Source: Roseovarius sp. (lineage in GTDB: Bacteria > Pseudomonadota > Alphaproteobacteria > Rhodobacterales > Rhodobacteraceae). Taken from it: DNA of 64,000 bases. Made by a program: the position numbers and the translations under genes. The stretch's first letter is position 1. The number at the start of each line of letters is the position of its first letter. The stretch spans positions 62,001-126,000 of the forward strand of contig NZ_JAUCYU010000001.1 in assembly GCF_030373445.1 (NCBI RefSeq), read 5' to 3'. Below, piece by piece: positions 41,891-51,024 of this stretch. The notes under the pieces are model-generated. The model ran no database searches. It saw only the letters and a program-made list of their open reading frames with translations, and was not told the DNA's origin.

Positions 41891-42480
41891 AGGTACTGGC
41901 CTTTTCCGACCTGCACCTCGCCCGTGCCCGTGCCGCCGAGCTTGTCGAGGCCAGCCACGACGCCGACCTCGTGATCGGCGCGGGCGATTTCTGCAACATG
42001 CGGCAGGGGCTGTCCGAGGCGATGGAGCTTCTGGAGGGCATCACCGCCCCCTTCGTCGTGGTGCCCGGCAATGCTGAAAGCTTCGAGGAATTGCAGGCGG
42101 CGGCCAACCCGGGGATGCGCGTGCTGCACGGCACCGGGGTCGACGTGAACGGGCTGCACGTGTTCGGGCTGGGCTACGGCGTGCCGGTCACGCCATTCGG
42201 CGACTGGAGCTGCGATCTGTCCGAAGACCAGGCGGCGGAGATGCTGGGCGCGTGCGAGACGGCCGATATCCTCGTCCTGCACTCGCCGCCCAAGGGCGTT
42301 GCGGACGTGACATCGGGCGGTCAGTCGGTCGGCTCGACAGCGATCTTCGAAGCCATCGAGCGCATCCAGCCCAGGTTCGCCTTCTGCGGCCATATCCACG
42401 ATAGCTGGGGGCACACGGGCCAGATCGGCGATACGCAGGTTGTCAATCTCGGTCCGCGCCACAACTGGTTCGATCTGTGA
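41887..42480 (+). CDS. Metallophosphoesterase
   Basis: A 197-aa single-domain calcineurin-like phosphoesterase. Motifs: FSDLHLARARA (D-x-H), GAGDFCN (GD), VVPGNAES (GN, Glu in place of His-Asp), LHSPPKGVAD (H) and CGHIHDSWG (GHxH). It overlaps the uracil-DNA glycosylase gene by 4 nt. Its substrate is unknown; in this operon a nuclease or nucleotide phosphatase role is plausible but inferred. Confidence 0.9.
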   Translation: MKVLAFSDLHLARARAAELVEASHDADLVIGAGDFCNMRQGLSEAMELLEGITAPFVVVPGNAESFEELQAAANPGMRVLHGTGVDVNGLHVFGLGYGVPVTPFGDWSCDLSEDQAAEMLGACETADILVLHSPPKGVADVTSGGQSVGSTAIFEAIERIQPRFAFCGHIHDSWGHTGQIGDTQVVNLGPRHNWFDL

Positions 42481-43100
42481 TGGTCGATCTGCTGACGCTT
42501 CTCGCCTTCGTGCCCGCCGCCGTGGCGCTGAACCTCACGCCGGGGGCCGACATGATGTTCTGCCTTGGCCAGGGCCTGCGCGCCGGGCCGGTTCCGGCCA
42601 TTGCCGCCAGTGCCGGTATCGTGGTTGGCGGCATGGTACATGTCACGCTGGCGGGGCTCGGCCTCGGCGCGGCCGTGGCCACCCTGCCATGGCTCTTCGA
42701 CGTGATCCGATGGGTTGGCGTCGCCTACTTGCTCTGGCTGGCATGGCAGGCATTGCGGCACCCGCCGCAGGCCGGCGACGCCCCCAGGGTCCGCCCCGCC
42801 CGCGCCTTCCGCGACGGGATGGTCGTGAACCTTACCAACCCGAAGGTCATCCTCTTCGTGCTGGCCTTCCTGCCGCAATTCATCGACCCGGCGAAGGGCA
42901 GCGTTCTGGGGCAGTTCCTGATCCTTGGCGCGGTGATTGCCGCGGGCGGGTTCGTCGTCAATGCCGCCGTGGGCATCTTCGCCGGCGGCCTGGGGCGCAA
43001 GATGACGCAGTCCCCCGCCTTCTCGCGTGGAATAGGCTATGTCTGCGCCACCATATTCACGGGCCTCGCCCTGCGCCTTGCCCTGATCGAAAGGACCTGA
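42480..43100 (+). CDS. LysE/RhtB family exporter
   Basis: A 206-aa membrane exporter. LNLTPGADMMFCLGQGLRAGP, WVGVAYLLWLAWQAL, NLTNPKVILFVLAFLPQFIDP and GIFAGGLGRKM are family signatures; six helices are evident. ATG 42480 overlaps the metallophosphoesterase stop by 1 nt. It is probably a passenger of the operon with unrelated function. Compare the paralogue at 3703. Confidence 0.88.
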   Translation: MVDLLTLLAFVPAAVALNLTPGADMMFCLGQGLRAGPVPAIAASAGIVVGGMVHVTLAGLGLGAAVATLPWLFDVIRWVGVAYLLWLAWQALRHPPQAGDAPRVRPARAFRDGMVVNLTNPKVILFVLAFLPQFIDPAKGSVLGQFLILGAVIAAGGFVVNAAVGIFAGGLGRKMTQSPAFSRGIGYVCATIFTGLALRLALIERT

Positions 43101-43106
43101 CCCGCC

Positions 43107-43649
43107 ATGAGCCGCATAGACGACAGCAGGGAGTTCATCCCCGTCCGCATCTCCGTTCTGACCGTGAGCGACACGCGCGATGCCTCCGACGACAAGTCCG
43201 GCAACACGCTGGCCGACCGGATCGAGGCGGCGGGCCATATCCTGGCCGACCGGATGATCGTGCGCGACGAGCGCGACCAGATCGTCGAACAGTTGCGTGA
43301 ATGGGTCAATGACGACCGTGTCGACGTGGTCATCTCTACCGGCGGCACCGGCCTGACGGGGCGCGACGTGACGGTCGAAGCGCATCGCGAGATCTACGAG
43401 AAGGAGATCGACGCCTTCGGCACGGTCTTCACCATCGTCTCGATGAAGAAGATCGGCACCAGCGCCGTTCAGTCGCGCGCCACCGGCGGCGTGGCGAACG
43501 GCACCTATCTCTTCGCGCTGCCGGGTAGCCCGGGCGCGTGCAAGGATGCGTGGGACGAGATTCTCGAACCGCAGTTCGATTATCGCCACCGGCCCTGCAA
43601 TTTCGTGGAAATCATGCCGCGGCTTGATGAAAATCTGCGACGGAAGTAA
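43107..43649 (+). CDS. moaB: Molybdenum cofactor biosynthesis protein B
   Basis: A 180-aa protein of the MoaB/MogA family that adenylates molybdopterin. ISVLTVSDTRDASDDKSGNTLADRI, DVVISTGGTGLTGRDVTVEA and ALPGSPGACKDAWDEI are the family motifs. It ends the operon; a structured region follows at 43660-43744. Confidence 0.95.
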   Translation: MSRIDDSREFIPVRISVLTVSDTRDASDDKSGNTLADRIEAAGHILADRMIVRDERDQIVEQLREWVNDDRVDVVISTGGTGLTGRDVTVEAHREIYEKEIDAFGTVFTIVSMKKIGTSAVQSRATGGVANGTYLFALPGSPGACKDAWDEILEPQFDYRHRPCNFVEIMPRLDENLRRK

Positions 43650-43659
43650 CGGCCTCGGC

Positions 43660-43744
43660 CGTAGAACCCCCGTGCACTTGGCTTTCACGCCATTCCGACT
43701 ACTATCACCGGACGCCCCGAGGGGCCCGTTTCAGGGGTTCTACG
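43660..43744. promoter_or_regulatory. Inverted repeat and hairpin upstream of the RND efflux genes
   Basis: CGTAGAACCCC (43660-43670) and GGGGTTCTACG (43734-43744) are a perfect 11-bp inverted pair 63 nt apart, enclosing a second hairpin GCCCC-GA-GGGGC (43714-43725). It lies between moaB and the adaptor start at 43752, and could be the moaB terminator or a leader controlling the efflux genes. Confidence 0.45.
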
Positions 43745-43751
43745 AAGCCGT

Positions 43752-45212
43752 ATGAGATTCCTCCGCCAAAGCCTGACCGGCCTGCTTTTGCTGTCGCTGA
43801 CGCTGGGTCTGCTGGTCTATGCCGGCCAGATCGTGTTTTCCGCCGTGCAGGAACGGATGGCGGACGAGCCGCGCGTGCCCGAGCGGCGCGAACGCGTCTT
43901 CGCCGTCAACGTGGTCGAGGCGCGCGAACAGACGATCACGCCGGAACTGACCGCCTATGGCGAAATCCAAAGCCGCCGGACGCTGGAGATCCGCGCCAGG
44001 ACGACCGGCACGCTGGTCACGCTGGCGGACAATTTCGAAGAGGGCGGCGTGGTCGAGGCGGGCCAGCTTCTGGCACAGGTCGACCCGGCCGATGCGGAGT
44101 TTGCCCTGAACCGCGCCGAGAGCGAACTGACCGACGCGCAGGCCGAGAAGAAGGAGGCCGTGCGCGGGCTGGAGCTGGCGCAGGACGAGCTGGAGGCGGC
44201 AGAGGAACAGGCCACGTTGCAGGAAAAGGCCTATCAGCGGCAGGTCGACCTGGAAGATCGCGGCGTCGGCACCTCGGCGGCGGTGGAAACCGCCGAGCTT
44301 GCGGCTGCGCAGGCCCGGCAGGCCGTCATCGCGCGCAGGCAGGCGCTGGCCGTGGCCGAGGCCCGCATCGACCAGGCCGATACCAGCCTTGCCCGCGCGC
44401 GCATCGCCTTCGACGAGGCCGAGCGGCAGCTGGCCGACACCCGCATCGTCGCCGGGTTCTCGGGCACGCTGAGCGATGTTTCGGTTGTCGAGGGCGGGCT
44501 CGTCTCGGCCAACGAACAGCTTGGCACGCTGGTCGACGGCAACGCGCTCGAGGTCTCCTTCCGCGTCTCCACCCCGCAATACGGCCGGCTTCTGGACGAG
44601 ACCGGCAGCCTGCTCAAGGCGCCGGTCTCGGCCTATCTCAGCGCCTACGGGCTCGATCTGGAAGCCAGGGGCGTGATCAGCCGCGAAAGCGCCGCGGTGG
44701 GCGAAGGCACCACCGGGCGGCTGCTGTTCGCGCGGCTTTACGAGGCCCCGGCGATGAAACCCGGCGATTTCGTCACCGTCCGGATCGAGGAGCCGTCGCT
44801 CGAACGGCTGGTCCGCCTGCCCGCCTCTTCGCTGGGGCCGAGCGGCACGGTGCTGGTGCTCGACGAGGAGAACCGCCTGAAGACGCTCCAGGTCGAGGTG
44901 CTGCGACGGCAGGGCGACGATATCCTCGTGCGCGGCGAGGGCCTGCCAGGCGCCCGCGTGGTGGTCGAGCGCACGCCGCTGCTGGGCGAAGGCATCCGGG
45001 TACGTCCGCTGACCTCCGGCGTTCAGGAGGAGCCGGAGGCAGACCCAAGCACGCTGGAGCTGTCCGCCGCCCGCCGCGAGCGGCTGATGGAGTTCGTCGA
45101 GGCCAGCGCCGACATGAGCGACGAGGTCAAGCGCCGCCTGCTGGGCCAGCTTGAACAGGAGCGCGTGCCGGCACGGGTCGTCGAACGGCTTGAACGCCGG
45201 ATGGGGGGCTGA
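43752..45212 (+). CDS. RND efflux periplasmic adaptor subunit (HlyD/AcrA type)
   Basis: A 486-aa adaptor: N-terminal helix (TGLLLLSLTLGLLVYAGQIVF), paired lipoyl half-motifs (RARTTGTLVTLADNFEEGGVVEAGQLLAQVDPADAEF and later IVAGFSGTLSDVSVVEGGLV), a long coiled-coil hairpin between them (residues 120-220) and a C-terminal beta-barrel (LPASSLGPSGTVLVLDEENRLKTLQVEVL). It partners the following RND pump; no outer-membrane factor lies in the window. Confidence 0.93.
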   Translation: MRFLRQSLTGLLLLSLTLGLLVYAGQIVFSAVQERMADEPRVPERRERVFAVNVVEAREQTITPELTAYGEIQSRRTLEIRARTTGTLVTLADNFEEGGVVEAGQLLAQVDPADAEFALNRAESELTDAQAEKKEAVRGLELAQDELEAAEEQATLQEKAYQRQVDLEDRGVGTSAAVETAELAAAQARQAVIARRQALAVAEARIDQADTSLARARIAFDEAERQLADTRIVAGFSGTLSDVSVVEGGLVSANEQLGTLVDGNALEVSFRVSTPQYGRLLDETGSLLKAPVSAYLSAYGLDLEARGVISRESAAVGEGTTGRLLFARLYEAPAMKPGDFVTVRIEEPSLERLVRLPASSLGPSGTVLVLDEENRLKTLQVEVLRRQGDDILVRGEGLPGARVVVERTPLLGEGIRVRPLTSGVQEEPEADPSTLELSAARRERLMEFVEASADMSDEVKRRLLGQLEQERVPARVVERLERRMGG

Positions 45213-45216
45213 GCCC

Positions 45217-48200
45217 TTGGCCCGCGCCCCCTCTCCGCGTGTTGCCGGCGTGCTGTCCTATTTCACGCGCCACCGCACCGCCGCCAACCTCCTGCTCGTC
45301 GTGCTGGTGGTCCTGGGCCTTGCCGCCCTTCCGAAGATGCGGGCGCAGTTCTTCCCCGACGTGGTGATCGACAGCATCAGCGTTTCGGTCACCTGGGAAG
45401 GGGCCAGCGCCGAAGACGTCGACAACGCCATCGTGCAAGTGCTCGAGCCGGTGCTGCTGGCGGTCGAGGGCGTCGAAAGCAGCGAGGCCGACAGCCGAGA
45501 GAACGCGGCCTCCATCGCGCTGGAATTCGAACCCGGCTGGGACATGAGCCGCGCCGCCGACGAGGTGCAGGGCGCAGTCGACACCGTGACCACCCTGCCC
45601 GACGATGCCGAGGAGCCCGAGGTCCGCCGCGGGGCGTGGCGCGACCGGGTAACCGACGTGGTGATCACCGGTCCGGTGGGCCCCGAACAGCTTGGCCTCT
45701 TCGCCGACGAGCTTGTCAGGCGCCTGTTCGACGCGGGCGTCACCCGCACCACGATCCGGGGCATCGCCGCGCCGGAAACCATCGTCGAGGTGCCCTCGAC
45801 CAATCTCATCGCCTATGACATCACCATGGCCGAGATCGCCGCCGCCGTCGGCGCCGAGGTCGATGCCAACCCGGCCGGTGACGTCGAGGGATCCAACACC
45901 CGCGTGCGCACCGGCACCGAGAAACGCAACGCCGACCAGATCACCGATATCGTCCTGCGCTCGAACCGCGACGGCACCAAGCTGACCGTCGGCGACGTGG
46001 CCACCGTGCGGGTCGAGGGGGTGGACCGGAACCGGCAGTATTTCGTGGATCAGAACCCGGCCATGTCGGTGCGCGTCGACCGCTCGGCCCAGGGCGACGC
46101 GATCGCCATACAGGAAACGGTCGAGGAGGTATCGGCGAAGCTGCAGAACACCCTGCCGGAAGGGGTGGAACTGTCACTCATCCGCACGCGCGCCGAGGCA
46201 ATTTCCGGCCGCCTGAGCCTGTTGCTCGACAACGGGCTGACCGGGCTGGCGCTTGTGGTCCTGCTGCTGTTCCTGTTCCTCAACGCGCGCACGGCCTTCT
46301 GGGTGGCGGCGGGTATTCCCGTGGCCCTGCTGGCGGCGGTGGCGATGATGTACCTGGGCGGGCTGACCTTCAACATGATCTCGCTTTTCGCGCTGATCAT
46401 CACGCTGGGTATCGTGGTCGACGACGCCATCGTGGTGGGCGAACATGCCGATGCCCGCGTGCGCAAGCTGGGCGAGACCCCCGTCGAGGCCGCCGAGCGC
46501 GCGGCGCATCGCATGGCGCTTCCGGTTTTCTCGGCCACGCTGACCACGCTGATCGCCTTTTTCGGGCTGGTCGCCATCGGCGGGCGGTTCGGCGATCTGA
46601 TCATCGACATCCCCTTCACGGTGATCGTGGTGCTGCTGGCCTCGCTGGTGGAATGCTTCCTGATCCTGCCCAACCACATGTCGCACGCCCTGGCCCATTC
46701 GGCCAAGGCGCACTGGTACGACATGCCCAGCCGGGTAGTGAACCGCGGCTTCGTGTGGGTTCGGGAAAAGCTGTTCCGGCCGTTCATCGGGCTGGTGATC
46801 CGGGCGCGCTACGTGGTTTGCGCGGCGATCATCGTCGTCCTTGCCACGCAGGCGGCGCTGTTTATCAAGGGCGACGTGACGTGGCGCTTCTTCAACTCGC
46901 CCGAGCAAAGCAGCGTCACCGGAAATTTCATGATGGCGCCCGGCGCCACGCGCGAGGACTCGGTCGAGATGATGCGCGAGATGCAGCGCGCGACCGAGGC
47001 GCTGGGGACCGAGTACGAGGAACGCTACGGCCGCAACCCGCTGGCCTTCGTGCTGGCGGAGATCGGCGGCAACAGCGGGCGCGGCCTGTCGGGCTCTGAC
47101 ACCAAGGACGAGGACCAGCTTGGCGGCATTTCCATCGAGCTGATCGACGCCGACCTGCGCCCCTATTCCAGCTTCGCCTTCGTGGGTGAACTGCAGGAGC
47201 GGGTGGAGATGCACCCGATGGCCGAAACCGTCAGCTTCCGCGGCTGGCGCTCGGGGCCGGGTGGCGACGCGCTCGATGTCGAGTTCTTCGGCGCCACCGC
47301 CGACACGCTGAAGGCGGCGTCCGAAGCGCTGAAAGCCGCGCTGGCACAGTTCCCCGAGGTTTCGGCGGTGGAGGACAACCTCGCCTATGACAAGGAAGAG
47401 CTGATCCTCGACCTGACCCCGCAGGGGCAGGCGCTTGGCTTTACCATCGACGAGCTGGGCCGCGTGCTGCGCAACCGGCTCACGGGCATAGAGGCCGCCA
47501 CCTATCCCGACGGGCCGCGCAGTGCGGAGGTGCGCGTCGAGCTGCCCGAGGGCGAGCTGACGGCCGATTTCCTCGAACGGATGCAGATGCGCACCCCGTC
47601 GGGCACCTACGTGCCGCTGGCCGATATCGTCAGCGTCGACCGGCGCACCGGCTTTTCCACCGTCCGGCGCGAGAACGGGCTGCGGCTGATCAACGTGACC
47701 GGCGACATCTCGGAAGACGACGCCGCCCGCGCCTCGGAGATCATGGACGCGCTGGAGGAAGAGATCCTGCCCGAGATTGCCGCCACGCACCAGGTTGAAT
47801 GGAGCCTTTCGGGATTGTCCGAGCAGGAGGACGAGTTCCTGAACGATGCCCGGCTGGGCCTGATCCTGACGCTGACCGGCATCTACCTCGTGCTGGCCTG
47901 GGTGTTTGCCAGCTGGACGCGGCCGATGGTGGTGATGGCGGTCATCCCCTTCGGCCTGATCGGCGCGGTCTACGGGCACTGGGCGTGGGACGTGCCCCTG
48001 TCGATGTTCACCGTGGTGGGCCTTCTGGGCATGACCGGGATCATCATCAACGACTCGATCGTGCTGGTGACCACCATCGACGAATACGCCAGCGAACGGG
48101 GCGTGATTCCATCGATCATCGACGGCGCGGCCGACCGGCTCAGGCCGGTGATGCTGACCACGCTGACGACGGTTCTGGGGCTGGCGCCGCTGCTGTTCGA

Positions 48201-48624
48201 GCGCTCGCAACAGGCGCAGTTCCTCAAGCCCACGGTGATCACGCTGGTCTACGGGCTGGGGTTCGGCATGGTGCTGGTCCTGCTGCTGGTGCCCTCGCTG
48301 ATCGCCATCCAGCACGACATCACACGCCGTACCGGCGCGCTGCGGCGGGCCCTGGCGGCACCCGTGGCGTCGGTCCGGCTGGCCGTGGCGGGCGCATTGG
48401 CCGTGGTGGTGGCGTGGCTGGTGGCGACAATGGGCCTGACATGGGCGACGGGGCACCTGCCGCAGCCGTTTACCGAGGCGCTGCCGATGCTGGCCGGCGC
48501 CTCGCCAATGATGGCGGCGCTCGGCCTCTACCTTGCGGGTGCGCTGCTCATCGTGCTGATGGTGCTGGCGGGGGTCGGGCTCGCCTATCTCCTGCGGCGG
48601 CGTCAGCCGGCCGGGCAGCCCTGA
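45217..48624 (+). CDS. RND efflux permease
   Basis: A 1135-aa proton-driven exporter. FTRHRTAANLLLVVLVVLGLAALPKM starts helix 1, VVIDSISVSVTWEGASAEDVDN is the porter domain start, and GIVVDDAIVVGEHADARVRKLGETPVEAAE is the proton-relay helix. The second half repeats the layout (GLLGMTGIIINDSIVLVTTIDEYASERG). TTG at 45217 is chosen since it falls 4 nt after the adaptor stop; a GTG nine codons on is possible. Substrates cannot be read from the sequence. Its 3' end overlaps the convergent gene by 22 nt. Confidence 0.94.
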   Translation: MARAPSPRVAGVLSYFTRHRTAANLLLVVLVVLGLAALPKMRAQFFPDVVIDSISVSVTWEGASAEDVDNAIVQVLEPVLLAVEGVESSEADSRENAASIALEFEPGWDMSRAADEVQGAVDTVTTLPDDAEEPEVRRGAWRDRVTDVVITGPVGPEQLGLFADELVRRLFDAGVTRTTIRGIAAPETIVEVPSTNLIAYDITMAEIAAAVGAEVDANPAGDVEGSNTRVRTGTEKRNADQITDIVLRSNRDGTKLTVGDVATVRVEGVDRNRQYFVDQNPAMSVRVDRSAQGDAIAIQETVEEVSAKLQNTLPEGVELSLIRTRAEAISGRLSLLLDNGLTGLALVVLLLFLFLNARTAFWVAAGIPVALLAAVAMMYLGGLTFNMISLFALIITLGIVVDDAIVVGEHADARVRKLGETPVEAAERAAHRMALPVFSATLTTLIAFFGLVAIGGRFGDLIIDIPFTVIVVLLASLVECFLILPNHMSHALAHSAKAHWYDMPSRVVNRGFVWVREKLFRPFIGLVIRARYVVCAAIIVVLATQAALFIKGDVTWRFFNSPEQSSVTGNFMMAPGATREDSVEMMREMQRATEALGTEYEERYGRNPLAFVLAEIGGNSGRGLSGSDTKDEDQLGGISIELIDADLRPYSSFAFVGELQERVEMHPMAETVSFRGWRSGPGGDALDVEFFGATADTLKAASEALKAALAQFPEVSAVEDNLAYDKEELILDLTPQGQALGFTIDELGRVLRNRLTGIEAATYPDGPRSAEVRVELPEGELTADFLERMQMRTPSGTYVPLADIVSVDRRTGFSTVRRENGLRLINVTGDISEDDAARASEIMDALEEEILPEIAATHQVEWSLSGLSEQEDEFLNDARLGLILTLTGIYLVLAWVFASWTRPMVVMAVIPFGLIGAVYGHWAWDVPLSMFTVVGLLGMTGIIINDSIVLVTTIDEYASERGVIPSIIDGAADRLRPVMLTTLTTVLGLAPLLFERSQQAQFLKPTVITLVYGLGFGMVLVLLLVPSLIAIQHDITRRTGALRRALAAPVASVRLAVAGALAVVVAWLVATMGLTWATGHLPQPFTEALPMLAGASPMMAALGLYLAGALLIVLMVLAGVGLAYLLRRRQPAGQP

Positions 48625-49418
48625 ATATCCACCGCGCGCGACTGGCCAACCACGGTGATCCGGATGCCCGAGCGGTTCAGGGCAAAAGACCGCCCCTCGA
48701 CATGGTAAAGCTTCGTCTCGGCCACCAGCCGGCCACCCTGCCGCACGGTGCGGGCGGGCGCCACCCAGATGCGCGGGTCATCCACCTCGACGATCGCCGT
48801 CTCGCCGCCGCCGGTGCGGGGCATGTCGATCTCGGCCCGCAGGCCGATGCCGTCCTCGATTGGCGATATGCGGCACGCAACGCGGGCCACCTTCGCCTCC
48901 TTCGCGGTATAGGGCCGGCTGGCCAGCGCCGCGGCGATGCGCGGGTCGGGCTGGCGGCTGTTGCCGGGCAGCAGGCCCGAGACCTGCAGCTCGACCGGCA
49001 CGCAGACATCCTTGCAGACGCCCATCTCGACCCGGCCGTTCAGTGCCACGTCACGCCCCGCCTGCCCCGGCGCCACGCGGATCGGCAGGATCACCGAGTC
49101 CTTGTACCCGATGGTCCGCAACCCGTCCTCGACGGTCACGCTGGGAGTGGGCCAGACGATCTCGACACCCGAAAGGTTGCCCGAGCGGCGCCAGTCGAAC
49201 TGCGGCGGAATGCCCGAGTCGCCCGGCGCGCGCCAGTAGGTCTTCCATCCCGGCCGCATCCGGACCTCGAGCCCGGCCATGTGGACGCCACTCGCGGTGC
49301 GCCAGCCCGGCAGCACGCGCATCTCGACAAGGTCCGACCCCTGCTGCGCCTGCGCGGGGCCCAATGAAAGCGCCGCGCAAAAGGCGGCGGCGAAAAGGCG
49401 AAGAGATTTACGCATCAT
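48603..49418 (-). CDS. Periplasmic DsbD N-terminal-domain-like protein
   Basis: A 271-aa protein with a signal peptide (LRLFAAAFCAALSLGPAQA). The fold signature resembles the DsbD-alpha/PF11412 domain: WKTYWRAPGDSGIPPQFDWRRSGNLSGVEIVWPTP, then a CKDVC motif preceded by GRVEMG that carries the redox Cys pair. It has no transmembrane or thioredoxin domain of full DsbD, so it may act as a periplasmic redox or thiol-relay partner. It converges on the RND permease. Confidence 0.85.
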   Translation of the reverse strand: MMRKSLRLFAAAFCAALSLGPAQAQQGSDLVEMRVLPGWRTASGVHMAGLEVRMRPGWKTYWRAPGDSGIPPQFDWRRSGNLSGVEIVWPTPSVTVEDGLRTIGYKDSVILPIRVAPGQAGRDVALNGRVEMGVCKDVCVPVELQVSGLLPGNSRQPDPRIAAALASRPYTAKEAKVARVACRISPIEDGIGLRAEIDMPRTGGGETAIVEVDDPRIWVAPARTVRQGGRLVAETKLYHVEGRSFALNRSGIRITVVGQSRAVDIQGCPAG

Positions 49419-49567
49419 GAACCCGAAATGGGCGATAAGCGTTGAAATGCCAAGTCACTTTACGGCGAGACGCCCGCGGCAAACCCGCCGCGGCGGGGAT
49501 CGCGTGCTTGCACTGCGGCAGGCCAACCCCCATCATTGGGATGTAGAAACACTTGCGGAGATACGGT

Positions 49568-50131
49568 TTGAGCGAGATCGACCTGAACGGAAAGCTGCTG
49601 ATTGCCATGCCGGAAATGGGCGATCCGCGCTTTGCCTATTCGGTCATATTCCTGTGCGCCTATTCCGAGGAAGGCGCGATGGGGCTTGTGATCAACAAGC
49701 CGACGGACGATCTGCGCCTGACCAATCTGCTCGAGCAGCTTGAAATCACGCAGAGCGACGACGCGCGCGATATCGCTGTGCATTTCGGCGGGCCGGTCGA
49801 GCACGGGCGCGGCTTCGTGCTGCACGATTACGGCTATCACTCGTCGATCTCGACGCTGGACGTCTCGGAAGATTTCGCCATGACGGCGACGCTCGACATT
49901 CTCGAGGACCTCGCACAGGGCCGCGGGCCGGGCCACGCGATCATCACGCTGGGCTATGCCGGCTGGGGGCCCGGGCAGCTCGAGGGCGAGATTGCCCAGA
50001 ACGCATGGCTGACCTGCGAGGCGGATACCAAGCTGGTGTTCGAAACCCCCGATGCGATGAAATGGGAGGCGGCGCTGAAGAAACTCGGCATCAGCGCCCT
50101 GACCCTGTCGGCGGAAGCGGGGCGCGCCTGA
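49568..50131 (+). CDS. YqgE/AlgH family protein (UPF0301)
   Basis: A 187-aa cytosolic protein from TTG 49568 (an in-frame codon 15 nt upstream is also open). LNGKLLIAMPEMGDPRFAYSVIFLCAYSEEGAMGLVINKP is the family signature, followed by HFGGPVEHGRGFVLH and GYAGWGPGQLEGEI. Despite the AlgH name the biochemical function is not established. Confidence 0.94.
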   Translation: MSEIDLNGKLLIAMPEMGDPRFAYSVIFLCAYSEEGAMGLVINKPTDDLRLTNLLEQLEITQSDDARDIAVHFGGPVEHGRGFVLHDYGYHSSISTLDVSEDFAMTATLDILEDLAQGRGPGHAIITLGYAGWGPGQLEGEIAQNAWLTCEADTKLVFETPDAMKWEAALKKLGISALTLSAEAGRA

Positions 50132-50147
50132 CGCCCCGCACCATGGC

Positions 50148-50912
50148 TCAATTGGCGTAGTTCGAGCCTTCCTCGTCAAGGATCGCCATCAGTTCGGCGA
50201 GGTGACGGTTGGCCTGGCTGGGATAATCCTCGATTTCGCGCGCCGTCTTCTCGGCGATCTCGTCGGACAGGACCCGCAGCGGCTGGCCCGTCTGGAGTGC
50301 GCGGATATAGGTCTCGGCGGCGCGTTCGAAATAATACATCCGGTTGAACGTCTCGGCCACGGTGGCACCCATCACCAGAATGCCATGGTTGCCCATGATC
50401 ATGACGGTCTTCTTCGGGTCCTGGAGTTGCGCGGCGCAGCGGTCGCCTTCCTCCTCGAAGGCCAGCCCGCCATAGCCATCGTCGACCACGTAGCGGTTGA
50501 AGAAGGTGGCGCAGTTCTGGTCGATCGGCGGCAGGGTGCTGTCGGCAAGGCTGGCCAGAACGGTGGCGTGGATGGAATGCACGTGCATGACACAGCGGTG
50601 ATGCGGGCATTGCCGGTGAATCGCACCGTGCAGGCCCCATGCCGTGGGATCGGGCGCGCCGGGCAGGTTCAGCGTTTCGGGGTCGTTGGCATCTATCAGC
50701 AGAAGGTCGGAGGCCTTGATGCGGCTGAAATGAACCTGGTTGGGGTTCATCAGGAACTGCGTGCCATCCTCGTTCACGGCGAGGGAAAAGTGGTTGGCCA
50801 CGGCCTCGTGCATGTTGAGCCGTTCGGTCCAGCGGAAGGCGGCGGTCAGTTCGACACGCTCCTGCCAGTACGAGATGTTGGGGGTGTGAGCGGTCTGTGC
50901 GGCGCTTGTCAT
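50148..50912 (-). CDS. Class II aldolase/adducin family protein
   Basis: A 254-aa Zn-dependent lyase-type protein. HRCVMHVHSIHATVLASL provides the His pair, IDQNCATFFNRY and MGNHGILVMGATVAETFNRMYYFERAAETYI complete the class II aldolase pattern. It is divergent from a LysR gene and probably its target. The substrate is unknown. Confidence 0.9.
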   Translation of the reverse strand: MTSAAQTAHTPNISYWQERVELTAAFRWTERLNMHEAVANHFSLAVNEDGTQFLMNPNQVHFSRIKASDLLLIDANDPETLNLPGAPDPTAWGLHGAIHRQCPHHRCVMHVHSIHATVLASLADSTLPPIDQNCATFFNRYVVDDGYGGLAFEEEGDRCAAQLQDPKKTVMIMGNHGILVMGATVAETFNRMYYFERAAETYIRALQTGQPLRVLSDEIAEKTAREIEDYPSQANRHLAELMAILDEEGSNYAN

Positions 50913-50988
50913 ACGGGTCTCCTGTTCCGGTCGCCGACAGGGTGCCAGCCCGGGGCGGGCTTTACAAACGATGGATTCGGCGGCATGC

Positions 50989-51005
50989 CATTAAGAAAAT
51001 TAATG
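50989..51005. promoter_or_regulatory. Palindromic LysR-type T-N11-A site
   Basis: CATTAAGAAAATTAATG is a perfect 6-bp inverted repeat with a 5-nt spacer and contains TTAA-N5-TTAA, a T-N11-A box. It lies 19 nt before the lysR start and 76 nt from the class II aldolase start in their shared intergenic region. Confidence 0.65.
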
Positions 51006-51024
51006 GATACGTCGTGCGTAATTC

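Noticed and set aside
46174..48456. 760-codon minus-strand frame opposite the RND pump
   Set aside because: His/Arg/Gln-rich antisense shadow of a well-defined RND permease.
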